From CAKRJP01 sp963634745 (GTDB lineage: Bacteria > Bacillota > Clostridia > Lachnospirales > Lachnospiraceae), in the NCBI GenBank assembly GCA_963634745.1, contig CAVHCX010000002.1, forward strand, positions 62,001-126,000: a DNA stretch of 64,000 nucleotides, given 5' to 3'. Made by a program: the position numbers and the translations under genes. A model generated the notes under the pieces. That model did not search any database, was not told the origin of the DNA, and saw only the letters and a program-made list of their open reading frames with translations. Positions within the stretch are counted from its first letter, which is position 1. The number at the start of each line of letters is the position of its first letter. Below, piece by piece: positions 16,590-25,795 of this stretch.

Positions 16590-17721
16590 CTTCTTCTCCT
16601 TTCTCTCTCAGTTCTCCCAGCCACTCTATGAAGCGCCGATTTTCCTCAGGCTTTTTAATGGCAATGCGATAATCTCCCGGTCCAAGACCCGGATAATTGC
16701 TGCAATCTCGAATCAGGATCTTACTTGCCAGGGCTCGGTTATATAAGTCCTGCCCCTTCTTCTTAGCTTCCATGGTCTTATCACAGGCTTTCTCCTGTTT
16801 GACCTTTAAATCAGAAGAAAAGAAAATATAATTAGCCTTAGATCCATAGGTCTCATAGCCTAGGGAATCCAGCTTTTGTATCATGAAATTTCTTTCCCTT
16901 TTTAGATACTCTTTCGTTTCTTTCAAGTAGTCTTCAGCATCTTTTAAGGCTGCCACCCCGCAAACTTGAGCCGGCAGGGAAACATGCCAGGCCGGAAGTA
17001 AAGCCTCCATCTTCTGCAACAATTCTTCCTGGCAGCAAATGCCATATCCCAAACGAAGTCCCGGCATTGCAAAGATTTTTGTAAAGGCCTTTAGGATAAA
17101 TAGATTGGGATATTCCTGATAATAAGCTATCATTTCATAAGCGTCAGACGCTTCAAGGAAGTCTATAAAACACTCATCCAAAAGGACCAGTATATAGTAT
17201 TCTTTGGCAAGATTTAAAATCTTTATTAAAAGACTTCTTTCTATGACCTCCCCAACAGGATTTCCCGGATTACAAAGAAAAATCATTCCAAGGTCCGGTG
17301 TGATCTGATCCAAAAAATCCTCCCCTAGTTTAAAGCCATCCTCTCTTCTACATAAGTAGTGTCTACAACTGGCGCCTACCGTTTTCAAGGCTCTTTCATA
17401 TTCCGAAAACCCAGGTTCTATTAGAAGAACCTCTTCCGGCCTTATTGCCTGCACTAGGCAGTAAATTAATTCTGCCGCCCCATTTCCACAGATAATATGG
17501 TCCGACTTTACCTTCTCATAAGTGGAAATGGCTTCCTTTAGTTCTTCACAGACCGGATCCGGATAATGAATCATATCCGGGGCATGGTCTCTGAACGCAT
17601 TCAATACGCAGTCCGGGGGGCCCAAGGGATTGGTATTTACAGAAAAATCCATTTCCACTCCGTGTCTATAAATGTCCCCACCGTGAGCTGGCAGTCCTTC
17701 TGAAAATTTCAAATCCGTCAT
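16582..17721 (-). CDS. cobD: Threonine-phosphate decarboxylase, aminotransferase fold
   Basis: The 379-residue PLP enzyme makes (R)-1-amino-2-propanol phosphate for the nucleotide loop. The family features are HGGDIYRHG near the N-terminus, FSVNTNPLGPP, CNPGNPVGEV and FTKIFAMPGLRLGYG with the PLP lysine. The start was set at the ATG preceded by GAAAGGA, because the longer reading would overlap cbiB and add a hydrophobic extension unlike the family. The histidinol-phosphate aminotransferase family is the nearest alternative, but the cobalamin context decides. Confidence 0.92.
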   Translation of the reverse strand: MTDLKFSEGLPAHGGDIYRHGVEMDFSVNTNPLGPPDCVLNAFRDHAPDMIHYPDPVCEELKEAISTYEKVKSDHIICGNGAAELIYCLVQAIRPEEVLLIEPGFSEYERALKTVGASCRHYLCRREDGFKLGEDFLDQITPDLGMIFLCNPGNPVGEVIERSLLIKILNLAKEYYILVLLDECFIDFLEASDAYEMIAYYQEYPNLFILKAFTKIFAMPGLRLGYGICCQEELLQKMEALLPAWHVSLPAQVCGVAALKDAEDYLKETKEYLKRERNFMIQKLDSLGYETYGSKANYIFFSSDLKVKQEKACDKTMEAKKKGQDLYNRALASKILIRDCSNYPGLGPGDYRIAIKKPEENRRFIEWLGELREKGEEDG

Positions 17722-17765
17722 GTCCAAAGATCCTTTCTCAATCTTATTTCGGTAAACTATAAAGT

Positions 17766-18749
17766 TTAAAAGGATATAAAATTTAATAAAACACAAAATT
17801 TAAGAGCCCACATAAGGACCAAGGCCAGCATGCAGGTCCCATATAATATTTTATGAGACCTTCGGATGTCTAAGGGCTCAATCTCCCGAAGAGGATCTCC
17901 GATGCTAGGCTTCTCATACAATTTTCCAAAATACCAGGCATCCCCGGCAAGTTCTACCCTCAGGGCTCCCGCCATCACAGCCTCCGTCTGGGCAGCATTG
18001 GGACTTTTATGATTCTTTCGGTCTCTTTTGTAGATCTTAATCGCATTTTTCATATCAAAGCCCAAAAGGCCGCTGGCCAGTATCATAAAAATAGCTGCCA
18101 GTCTGGCAGGAATATAATTGGCTACATCATCTAACTTTGCTGCAACTGTGCCAAAATATTTATAAGTCTCATTTTTATAGCCAATCATAGAATCCATGGT
18201 ATTGATGGCCTTATAAGTCCATCCAAGAACCGGGCCCCCAATCATCATATAAAAAAGAGGGGCTACAATTCCATCGGAAGTATTCTCTGCCACAGTTTCC
18301 ACGCAGGCTTTTACCACACCGGTTTCTGTAAGATTGTCTGTATCTCGTCCTACGATCATGGAAACAGCCTTTCTCCCTGCATCCAGCCCCTCCTTTAAGG
18401 CCACATAAACCTTATCACTTTCATCCTTCAAGGACTTGGTAGCCAGAATTTGATAGCACATAAAGGTCTCCACAAAAAGACCCAAGGCAAAATGAAGTTC
18501 ATAGCAAAGCTTCAAGATTCCATAGGGAAGAGCCGTGCTGATAGCTAACACCAGGACCACCAAAAGGCCGCCCCCCAGCCGCTGGCCTATTTTATTGTCC
18601 GGCAAAGAGCTTCTGATAATTTTTTCCAGCCGGGAAATCAGGGTCCCGATCAGCCGAACCGGATGATACATCCACCTGGGGTCTCCCAGGATCAGATCCA
18701 ATATAAAGCCTGCCACCACCGGCAGCAAAAGCCTCCACAAGCAGTTCAT
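17766..18749 (-). CDS. cbiB: Adenosylcobinamide-phosphate synthase (membrane)
   Basis: The 327-residue membrane protein joins adenosylcobyric acid with aminopropanol phosphate. It has DLILGDPRWMYHPVRLIG at the N-terminus, the typical opening of CbiB, and AENTSDGIVAPLFY and AINTMDSMIGY further on. The start is placed at the ATG six bases after GGAG; two Met codons lie 6-12 bases upstream. Its first ~158 bases overlap the 3' end of the phosphatase gene in another frame, which is long for a bacterial overlap. Confidence 0.93.
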   Translation of the reverse strand: MNCLWRLLLPVVAGFILDLILGDPRWMYHPVRLIGTLISRLEKIIRSSLPDNKIGQRLGGGLLVVLVLAISTALPYGILKLCYELHFALGLFVETFMCYQILATKSLKDESDKVYVALKEGLDAGRKAVSMIVGRDTDNLTETGVVKACVETVAENTSDGIVAPLFYMMIGGPVLGWTYKAINTMDSMIGYKNETYKYFGTVAAKLDDVANYIPARLAAIFMILASGLLGFDMKNAIKIYKRDRKNHKSPNAAQTEAVMAGALRVELAGDAWYFGKLYEKPSIGDPLREIEPLDIRRSHKILYGTCMLALVLMWALKFCVLLNFISF

Positions 18750-19278
18750 ATCCATCTCCATTTTCTATCTGATAATCATAATAAGTTGCCTTGGGGAAGC
18801 CATATTCTTCCATAATACTCATAATGCTTCCCCCATGGACAATGGCAGCCACTTTTTCTAACTTAAGCTCTAAGCACTGCCTGATCATAGTCTCAAAAGC
18901 CGATAGACTTCTTTTTTGAAAGTCCTCTCTGCTCTCCCCTTCAGGAAAGGGCAAGGTCCCTCCACTGTCCACCCACTGCTGATACTTGGGGCAGTCTGAA
19001 AGCTCCAGATAATTCTTTCCTTCAAAAACGCCGAAATCACACTCCCTAAAATCTGTAAGGATCTGAACTTTTCTTCCCGGATAAATAAGTTCCGCTGTCT
19101 CTAGACACCGCTTCATGGGACTTGCGAAAATTTTCTCCACATCCGGATACATTTTCATTCTTTCCGAAAGTTTTTGTTTTCCTTCCAGGCAGAGAGCTTC
19201 ATCCGTTCTTCCGATATATCTTTTTTTTAGGTTGCCTTCCGTCAGGCCATGGCGAATAAGAAAAATCTGTATCTTCAT
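18592..19278 (-). CDS. cobC: Histidine phosphatase, probably alpha-ribazole phosphatase
   Basis: The 228-residue protein has the phosphoglycerate-mutase-like signature LIRHGLTEGN with the catalytic His, ASPMKRCLETAE and the second catalytic site VHGGSIMS. In this gene cluster it is expected to remove phosphate from alpha-ribazole 5'-phosphate or adenosylcobalamin 5'-phosphate. The conserved core ends near GDGYELLVE. The last ~46 residues (Gly/Asp/Ser rich) are read through the beginning of cbiB in a shifted frame and look non-homologous, so the tail may be an acquired extension after loss of a stop codon. The ATG start follows AAAAGGA. Confidence 0.85.
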   Translation of the reverse strand: MKIQIFLIRHGLTEGNLKKRYIGRTDEALCLEGKQKLSERMKMYPDVEKIFASPMKRCLETAELIYPGRKVQILTDFRECDFGVFEGKNYLELSDCPKYQQWVDSGGTLPFPEGESREDFQKRSLSAFETMIRQCLELKLEKVAAIVHGGSIMSIMEEYGFPKATYYDYQIENGDGYELLVEAFAAGGGRLYIGSDPGRPQVDVSSGSADRDPDFPAGKNYQKLFAGQ

Positions 19279-19313
19279 AACATAAATCCTTTTTCTAAAC
19301 AAGCTTTATCCTA

Positions 19314-19757
19314 TTATTTGATTCGAGTTCCCAGTCCACAGATGACCCGGTAAACTTCCTCGGACTCTTTAGCCAGGGCAGTGCAAACTCTTCCCACCCC
19401 TTCTCTGTAAGCTCTCTCCCAGGGATCCATGGGAACAATCCCATAACCGATCTCATCTGTCACGATGATAAGCTCCTGGTTTTTCTCCCGGAGATTCTTC
19501 GCAAAATTTTCTGCCCTCTGACTGTCAAGGGGAGTTTGATTTTGCCGGCCTTTGGGAATTAAAAAGCGGGCAAGATATCTATGAAAATGATAGATTCCTC
19601 TGCAATCATAAAGGTCTTCCTCCCGGCAGGTCTCTCCGTCGATCCAGCCCTCAGCCTCTTCCTTCTCATGGCACTCAAACTTGCCATTCTTTTTCCACAA
19701 ATTTTCCTTGGCCCAGGAAAGTTTTCCCTGATAGGCCCCGCCAATCACCATCTTCAT
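19314..19757 (-). CDS. CobU-like protein with degenerate P-loop
   Basis: The 147-residue protein resembles CobU at both ends but is shorter. The N-terminus has GGAYQGKLSWAKE in place of the GGSGSGKSEYGE P-loop. The C-terminal half has VTDEIGYGIVPMDPWERAYRE and VYRVICGLGTRIK, both CobU-like. With the P-loop Ser/Thr after Lys replaced by Leu, and no obvious guanylyl-acceptor His motif, full kinase/guanylyltransferase activity is doubtful. A true cobU lies two genes upstream, so this may be a diverged paralogue with an accessory role in cobinamide handling. The start chosen follows AAGGG by nine bases. Confidence 0.7.
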   Translation of the reverse strand: MKMVIGGAYQGKLSWAKENLWKKNGKFECHEKEEAEGWIDGETCREEDLYDCRGIYHFHRYLARFLIPKGRQNQTPLDSQRAENFAKNLREKNQELIIVTDEIGYGIVPMDPWERAYREGVGRVCTALAKESEEVYRVICGLGTRIK

Positions 19758-19788
19758 AAACAAATTCCCTTCTATCCCATTTGGGAAG

Positions 19789-20574
19789 TTATAAGCAAGT
19801 TGATACTACAGCCACCAAGGCCATAAGAAGCTCTGCAAGCTGTAAAAAATATCCCGCCAAGTCTCCTGTGATCCCTCCGAATTTTTCCAAGGCCATATGA
19901 TGATAATAGGCATAGACAAGTAAACCGGTTACAAGGACTGCTACTCCACAAATTCCTCCACAGAGAATAAGAAGGAGACTAAGCAGGATCACGCAGGCAA
20001 ACAAGAAGACCTGGTCTACCCTGCCCCTTGCATTTTTGGAGAAGGTAGCCACGGATCCTTCCTCAGATTTTCTGGCCTGGGGGAAGCGAAGAACCGAAAG
20101 GCCGGAAAGAGACCTAGATAGTATAAATCCCAAAGAAATCAATTTGATAGACCTCTCATTTACGGAAGAATAAATCCCAAAATCCGCCAGCAGATATAAG
20201 CCACAGGAAATAATTGCGAAGGCTCCTGTGTGGGGATCTTTTAGGATCTCAAGTCTCCGCTCCTTAGGTTGGTAGGAGCTTATGGCATCCATGGTATCTA
20301 AGAATCCATCCATGTGGATTCCACCTGTGATCAAAAAGGGAATTAGCACAAAAACAGCCGTCCAAAAGCCTTGGGAGAAACTGCCCCCCTGTAACTTAAG
20401 CAGCAGCATCAGCCGATACATAAGCAGCATAATCCCACCGATCACGCCTCCGATCAAGGGAAAAAAGCACATGGTATGGGCCATATTTTCCTTGGTCCAG
20501 TCTGCCCTGGGCATGGGAATTCTACTGTACATTGAAAATGCAATTTTAAAACTGTTCCACCATCTATTCATCAT
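19789..20574 (-). CDS. cobS: Adenosylcobinamide-GDP ribazoletransferase
   Basis: The 261-residue integral membrane protein joins GDP-cobinamide and alpha-ribazole (phosphate) to complete cobalamin. It carries the CobS signature GGIHMDGFLDTMDAI with the Asp residues of the metal site, followed by DPHTGAFAI and GGITGDLAGYFLQ. These are typical of the CDP-alcohol-phosphotransferase-like CobS family. It sits 13 bases downstream of cobU. Confidence 0.95.
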   Translation of the reverse strand: MMNRWWNSFKIAFSMYSRIPMPRADWTKENMAHTMCFFPLIGGVIGGIMLLMYRLMLLLKLQGGSFSQGFWTAVFVLIPFLITGGIHMDGFLDTMDAISSYQPKERRLEILKDPHTGAFAIISCGLYLLADFGIYSSVNERSIKLISLGFILSRSLSGLSVLRFPQARKSEEGSVATFSKNARGRVDQVFLFACVILLSLLLILCGGICGVAVLVTGLLVYAYYHHMALEKFGGITGDLAGYFLQLAELLMALVAVVSTCL

Positions 20575-20587
20575 GCTTCTTTACCAC

Positions 20588-21130
20588 TCACTTTAGTTTT
20601 ATAGGAATCCCATAGACCACTTCCGTCACCCGGTCTGCCTGACCTGCTAAATGCTGATTGATCCTTCCTAAGAGCTTCTGATATATTTTCGTTTCTTTTG
20701 AATACCTAATTCCATCTGCTGTCAGCTCGTTGGTGACAATCACAAGGTGATCCGTCTGCCCCCTTAGCTTGTCCACCCCCAGCAGGATCTCCTCCATCAC
20801 GCCATCTTCATCCCGCATAGACCCATCCGGTAAATAGAGTTCATTTGCCACCAGGTTGGACATACACTCCAGAAGGACGCCGCCAAACTTTGGCCTTTCC
20901 ATGGGATCTTTACAACTATTTATATTCAGCTCTTTCAGATTTCGATAGCATTCTAGCGTAAAAAAACCTTTTGAGGCCCGCATCCTTCGATGTCTTTCTA
21001 TCCTCTTTTTGGCTTCTTCCCCATAAGGCTCCATGGTAGCCACATAGACAAGGGGTCCTTTTCCCGCTAGCAAATTTTCTCCATATTCTGACTTTCCGCT
21101 ACCGCTTCCGCCTGTCACCAGGTGCATCAT
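20588..21130 (-). CDS. cobU: Bifunctional adenosylcobinamide kinase / guanylyltransferase
   Basis: The 180-residue enzyme phosphorylates adenosylcobinamide and transfers GMP to it. The P-loop TGGSGSGKSEY lies at the N-terminus, VATMEP follows, and RIERHRRMR contains the His that accepts GMP in CobU. The C-terminus ends VVYGIPIKLK as expected. Several Met codons crowd the start; the ATG at 21130 has GAGG nine bases upstream. It overlaps the 3' end of cobT by 32 bases. Confidence 0.92.
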   Translation of the reverse strand: MMHLVTGGSGSGKSEYGENLLAGKGPLVYVATMEPYGEEAKKRIERHRRMRASKGFFTLECYRNLKELNINSCKDPMERPKFGGVLLECMSNLVANELYLPDGSMRDEDGVMEEILLGVDKLRGQTDHLVIVTNELTADGIRYSKETKIYQKLLGRINQHLAGQADRVTEVVYGIPIKLK

Positions 21131-22193
21131 TTTCATAATCCTCATAATCCCTAACATCAATCTCTGAAAAAGTACTCATTTCCTCGTAGACCTTGACTGC
21201 CATATCAAGGAGGGGAAGAAAAGCTACCGCCCCGGTCCCTTCTCCCAGGCAAAGGTCTCCATGGATGACCGGCGAAAGTCCCAGCGCATCTAAAACATAC
21301 TTTGTGGCAGGCTCCTTGGAAACATGGGAGGCCAGCATATAATCTTTGCTATGTTGGCAGAGGCCAAAAGCTGCCAGGGCAGCCACCCCCGAGATAAATC
21401 CATCCAGGATTACCGGCACCCGGTAAAGGGCTCCTCCTAAAAAAATGCCTGCGAGGGCCGCCAAATCAAAACCTCCGACTTTAGACAAGACGTCGATCGG
21501 ATCATTTTTATCCGGCCTGTGTAAGTTGAGGGCCTGCTTCACTACTTCCCTTTTTCTTCTTAGGCCTGCATCATTAAGTCCTGCGCCTCTTCCTGTAACA
21601 TCCTCCACATCAAGCCCAAGAAGGACGGAAGCCACTGCGCTGCTTGTAGTGGTGTTTCCGATCCCCATCTCTCCGGTAGCAATTATTTTATAGCCTTCTT
21701 CCACTTTTTCCTTTACAAGATCAATCCCTGTAAGAATCATTTCCACCGTCTCAGCCCTTGTCATAGCAGCTTCTTTTAGGAAATTTTTTGTCCCATATGC
21801 CAACTTCCTCTTGGGAACCTTAGTATCCACCACCATTCCAACATCCACGGGGAAAAGGTCTACTCCGGCTAGACTGCACATAAGGGCAGCACTGGTATTT
21901 CCCTCAAGAAAATTTTCAGCTACAATAGCCGTAACCTCCTGCCCCGTTTGGGTCACTCCTTCTGCCACGATCCCATTGTCGGCACACATAACAAGAAGGG
22001 CTCTCTTGTTTATACGAAGAGAAATCGTCCTGGTCATACCCGCAATCTTCATTACTGCATCCTCCAGCTTTCCTAAGCTGTGAAGAGGTTTCGCGACTGC
22101 ATTCCAGCGTTTCCCGGAAGCCTCCACATAGCGGGGATCCAAAGGCCTTATATCTTCTATTAATTTATATAATTCTTCTTCTCTGTCTATCAT
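21099..22193 (-). CDS. cobT: Nicotinate-nucleotide:dimethylbenzimidazole phosphoribosyltransferase
   Basis: The 364-residue enzyme activates the lower-ligand base as alpha-ribazole phosphate. It has the KPLHSLGKLEDAVMKIAG opening, MCADNGIVAEGVTQTGQ, the GEMGIGNTTTSSAV segment and GEGTGAVAFLPLLDMA near the C-terminus with the catalytic Glu. Length is normal. The ribosome binding site is weak. No lower-ligand synthesis gene (bluB or bza) is in the window, so the base may be imported or made elsewhere. Confidence 0.95.
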   Translation of the reverse strand: MIDREEELYKLIEDIRPLDPRYVEASGKRWNAVAKPLHSLGKLEDAVMKIAGMTRTISLRINKRALLVMCADNGIVAEGVTQTGQEVTAIVAENFLEGNTSAALMCSLAGVDLFPVDVGMVVDTKVPKRKLAYGTKNFLKEAAMTRAETVEMILTGIDLVKEKVEEGYKIIATGEMGIGNTTTSSAVASVLLGLDVEDVTGRGAGLNDAGLRRKREVVKQALNLHRPDKNDPIDVLSKVGGFDLAALAGIFLGGALYRVPVILDGFISGVAALAAFGLCQHSKDYMLASHVSKEPATKYVLDALGLSPVIHGDLCLGEGTGAVAFLPLLDMAVKVYEEMSTFSEIDVRDYEDYENDAPGDRRKR

Positions 22194-22202
22194 AATTTCA
22201 TC

Positions 22203-23597
22203 TCACAAAACAGCTTCTTTGTAGTCTCTGCATGCTTCCAAAAAAGCTTTAGCAACTTTTATATTTCCTCTGTAGGCCAAGTGCGGATATCCGGCCAGTA
22301 AATGATCCCTACTTACCATGCAAGTCCAACTTCTTTCAGAAAGAGGCTTCTTTGCCACAAAAGCGCCCCCACAATCTTCTGAATCATAGTAATGAAATTC
22401 ATGAACAGGAATTTCTCCCACTTCTTTTCCAAAGGCCAGGCCACCCGAAAGGCTGGCATAGCCAAAACGTTTTAAAGAATTTGTTTTGTAGGATTTTCCT
22501 TTTAAATATCCCACCATGGGGTAGGCCTTTCCAGCCTCATCCACAATTTCCTCCTGCAGGTACATAAATCCTCCACACTCAGCCATGCAGGGCAGGCCAT
22601 GATTTAATGTCTTAAAGAGATCCCTTCGAAAAGATTCATTGGCCGCTAAGGCCTCTCCGTAAAGTTCCGGATATCCCCCATATAAAATAAGGCCATGTAA
22701 ATTTTCCGGCAAGTGCCTATCATGAAGTGGGGAAAAATAGACAAGCTCTGCTCCCAGTTCCTTAAGGACCTCCAGATTATCCTTATAAATAAAGCAGAAG
22801 GCCTCATCCCTTGAAATGCCAATCCGTAATCCTTGGTAACTTTTTTCGACAAGGTCCTGCGAAGGATTTCCTTCCTTTATCGACAAATTTGCAGGATTTC
22901 CTTCTTTTTTATCCGGCCCTTCTTCTGCCATTTTAAGAAGGCCATCTAGATCCACGGTCTTTTCCACCTGGTCTCCTAAGTTTTTTATTTTCCGGCGGAT
23001 CGCATCCACTTCCCCGGGAAGTTTAAGACCCAGATACCGGCTTTCGAAATTCACATCTTCCATAGGAGGGAGATAGCCGTAGACCGGTATGTGAAGCTCA
23101 GACTCCACCATATGTTTTAGCCTAGGATACATCATGGGAGAAATTCGGTTAAATACAATCCCCCGGATCCTGCTTTCCTCCTCATATTCCAGGAAGCCTT
23201 TAATCAGGGGGATGATAGAAAGGCTGGCTCCTTTTCCGTTAACAAGCAAGACTACGGGAGTCTCTGTCGTATTGGCCACATCAAAGGCACTGGCTTCCTT
23301 AGAAATTCCTCCCAGGCCGTCATAGTATCCCATGACCCCCTCAATGATTGCCAGATCCGAAGGCTTTCCCTGAAGCTCAAAAAGCTCTTTAACTCCTTCT
23401 TTTGTCCATAAAAAAGTATCTAAATTATAAGTATCCACTCCCAGCACCTGTCGGTGAAACATAGGATCAATATAATCCGGCCCACACTTGAAAGCAGTTA
23501 AAGATAAGCCACGCTTTAAAAATGCCTGAAGAAGACCACAAGTAAATAAGGTCTTTCCACTATTGCTGGCCGGGGCTGCTATTAAAAGTTTCTTCAC
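22203..23597 (-). CDS. cbiA: Cobyrinate a,c-diamide synthase
   Basis: The 464-residue glutamine amidotransferase amidates carboxylates a and c. The N-terminal ATP-binding domain opens APASNSGKT and continues KCGPDYIDPMFHR, both CbiA landmarks. The C-terminal glutaminase domain contains GLPCMAECGGFMYLQ with the nucleophile and PVHEFHYYDSE. Translation probably begins at a GTG after GGGAGG. A 105-base spacer separates it from cbiET upstream. I searched that spacer for a riboswitch and saw none. Confidence 0.95.
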   Translation of the reverse strand: MKKLLIAAPASNSGKTLFTCGLLQAFLKRGLSLTAFKCGPDYIDPMFHRQVLGVDTYNLDTFLWTKEGVKELFELQGKPSDLAIIEGVMGYYDGLGGISKEASAFDVANTTETPVVLLVNGKGASLSIIPLIKGFLEYEEESRIRGIVFNRISPMMYPRLKHMVESELHIPVYGYLPPMEDVNFESRYLGLKLPGEVDAIRRKIKNLGDQVEKTVDLDGLLKMAEEGPDKKEGNPANLSIKEGNPSQDLVEKSYQGLRIGISRDEAFCFIYKDNLEVLKELGAELVYFSPLHDRHLPENLHGLILYGGYPELYGEALAANESFRRDLFKTLNHGLPCMAECGGFMYLQEEIVDEAGKAYPMVGYLKGKSYKTNSLKRFGYASLSGGLAFGKEVGEIPVHEFHYYDSEDCGGAFVAKKPLSERSWTCMVSRDHLLAGYPHLAYRGNIKVAKAFLEACRDYKEAVL

Positions 23598-23702
23598 AGG
23601 ATCGCCTCCCTATATTTTTATATCCACTATTTATATATCCCCTCTGCGTATCAAGTACATTTCCGGTCTCTTTCCCCTGCTGCTCCTGTAAATTCTGATA
23701 AT

Positions 23703-25040
23703 CTAGGAAGCCAGTAAGGTGAAAGAAATGATATAGATGGGATTATTGGCTCTCATCATATGGTAGTTTCCGATAGAAGTTGCTTTTGAGACATTCAATT
23801 CCAAAATCTCATCATCCTTAATGGAAAAGTCTTTGCAGCACTTAAGGGCCTCTGACAAGGTTTCCAAGGTGATGGCATTTATGACAATACGGGCTTGCTT
23901 GGTCTTACTCATAACAAGCTGTAGAATTTCTCTTAGATGCCCCTTACTGCCTCCTATAAAAACCACATCCGGCGCAGGTAAATCTTCCATAGCCTCCGGG
24001 GCCATGCCCTGGATCACGGAAATATTATCCAGCTGAAATTTTCTGGCATTCTCCTCAATAAGGTCTAGGGCCTTGGGATTACATTCCACGGCATAGACCC
24101 TGCCTCTTACTGCAAGGAGGGCGCTCTCTACAGAGACGGACCCTGTCCCCGCTCCTATATCATATACGATAGAATCTTTCTTTAAATGCATTTTAGAAAG
24201 ACTGACACTTCGAACTTCCTCCTTGGTCATGGGAACCTCTCCCCGGAGGAAGTCCCCGTCTGGGATTCCGGCTGTCAGTCTTGTCTTCTTTGCCTGAGGA
24301 TTTTGTATATACAAAAGAGAAAGACTTGTCTTCTGTTTTTCCTCTTTTATCCCATCAAAGTCTTTCTTTGTCAATTCTATAATTTCTTCCGATTCATAAG
24401 ACAGGTCTAAGCCCAGAAAAATCTGCAGATCCTCAAATCCATAGTAAGAAAATTTATTTAACAATTTTCTGATGCATTCATTTCCTCCTGCCAGGACAAA
24501 GGTTTTCTCATGGTTCCTTACAATTCCTACTACATTTTCCTCTCTTCCGTGGATGCTGGCAAAGGCGGCATCTTCCCAGTAAATTCCAAGCTTTGACGCA
24601 AAGTATACCACAGAGGAAATCCCCGGAAGCATAGAAATTTCAATTCCCCTCTGGGATAAACTTTGGTCTTCCTCTAAAGTTGCCTTCAACTTCTTTGCCC
24701 CACTATAAAATCCTACATCTCCGGAGAGAAGGATTGCCACGGTTTGATATTCCGGATGACAACGAATATAGTTGACTATCTCTTGAGGGCGATATTCCTC
24801 GAAAAAATCCCAGGTCCATGTCCTAGTTTCCTCCCCTTCCGGGTCACTTTCCTCGTCCAGGACCCCCGCTCTAAGATTTTTTGCCGCCTCAAGCATCCGC
24901 TTGGCTCCGATTAAAAGCTCTGCCTCCAGGCAAGCATGGATGGCCTCCAAGCTAAAGCTATCCGCCGATCCCATTCCGATCCCTATAAGAGAAATTTTTA
25001 TTTTATTCTTTTTGCTGCAAATAGGTTCTAAGTTCCTCAT
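23703..25040 (-). CDS. cbiET: Cobalt-precorrin-7 (C5)/(C15)-methyltransferase, decarboxylating (CbiE-CbiT fusion)
   Basis: The 445-residue protein fuses two enzymes. Residues ~14-230 are CbiE, a tetrapyrrole methylase with GIGMGSADSF and LLSGDVGFYSGAKKL. Residues ~250-445 are CbiT, a SAM methyltransferase and decarboxylase with YDIGAGTGSVSVE, AVECNPKAL and FIGGSKGHLREIL. Such fusions (CobL-like) are common. The start lies within the 3' end of cbiJ (38-base overlap) behind an AAAGG site. Confidence 0.95.
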   Translation of the reverse strand: MRNLEPICSKKNKIKISLIGIGMGSADSFSLEAIHACLEAELLIGAKRMLEAAKNLRAGVLDEESDPEGEETRTWTWDFFEEYRPQEIVNYIRCHPEYQTVAILLSGDVGFYSGAKKLKATLEEDQSLSQRGIEISMLPGISSVVYFASKLGIYWEDAAFASIHGREENVVGIVRNHEKTFVLAGGNECIRKLLNKFSYYGFEDLQIFLGLDLSYESEEIIELTKKDFDGIKEEKQKTSLSLLYIQNPQAKKTRLTAGIPDGDFLRGEVPMTKEEVRSVSLSKMHLKKDSIVYDIGAGTGSVSVESALLAVRGRVYAVECNPKALDLIEENARKFQLDNISVIQGMAPEAMEDLPAPDVVFIGGSKGHLREILQLVMSKTKQARIVINAITLETLSEALKCCKDFSIKDDEILELNVSKATSIGNYHMMRANNPIYIISFTLLAS

Positions 25041-25782
25041 AGCTATAACCTTTCTCCTGGTCCGGCCGCCCTACCACGATTAAAGTAGTATCTGTTTGAG
25101 CTGCTGCCTGCAATTTTTCTTCAAAACCTCCGATGCTTCCCGATTCCTTGGTCACCATATAGGAAATCTCAAAGTCTTTAAGGGTGGCCTTGTTCATTTC
25201 TAAAGAAAAGGGTCCTTGCATGCAGATCAAATGTCGCCCCACAATTCCCAGGGTATGACATTTTTCCACTACGTTTTTCACCGATAAAACCCGGGCATAG
25301 ACCCGGTCTTTGTAATCCGGAAGCTTTGTATAAAGGTCCAATTCTTTACTGCCTGTGGTGGCCAGAATATTTCCCTGGGTATGGCCCAAATATTCTACAG
25401 CCTCTAAGACACTGTCCACCCAAAGGATTTTTCCCGGACTTTGAAGTCCCGGGCTCTCCTCCCTTAAAAGTCTTAAATAGATCCTCTCATTTCCGCTTTC
25501 TAGGCAGGCTTTTTTTATATTGGCGGTTACTAGCTGGGCATACGGATGGGTGGCATCAATGATATAAGCCGGGTCATAGCTTTGAAAAAGGGCCTTCATC
25601 TCCTCCACATCCTGTCGGTCATGGGAAACAGTCAGGTTCTCATGGCTCTTAAGAAGACTTTCTCCATATTCCGTTGCCACACAGGCCCGGACTCTGGCAC
25701 CTTCAAGGAGAAGATAATCAATCATCTTTCTTCCTTCCGTCGTCCCTGCATATACAATAAATCTTTTATCCTTAAGTTCCAT
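25003..25782 (-). CDS. cbiJ: Cobalt-precorrin-6A reductase
   Basis: The 259-residue enzyme reduces the corrin ring with NAD(P)H. It has the CbiJ/CobK opening FIVYAGTTEGRKM, YIIDATHPYAQL, LATTGSKEL and VTKESGSIGGFEEKL. GGAG precedes the start by a suitable distance. It is embedded in the tightly packed cbi run. Confidence 0.93.
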   Translation of the reverse strand: MELKDKRFIVYAGTTEGRKMIDYLLLEGARVRACVATEYGESLLKSHENLTVSHDRQDVEEMKALFQSYDPAYIIDATHPYAQLVTANIKKACLESGNERIYLRLLREESPGLQSPGKILWVDSVLEAVEYLGHTQGNILATTGSKELDLYTKLPDYKDRVYARVLSVKNVVEKCHTLGIVGRHLICMQGPFSLEMNKATLKDFEISYMVTKESGSIGGFEEKLQAAAQTDTTLIVVGRPDQEKGYSYEELRTYLQQKE

Positions 25783-25795
25783 AACTTGCTCCTTA

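Noticed and set aside
23598..23702. Possible cobalamin riboswitch in the spacer between cbiET and cbiA
   Set aside because: The spacer is only 105 bases and I could not find the conserved B12-box or the paired elements; it ends in the GTG start region of cbiA.
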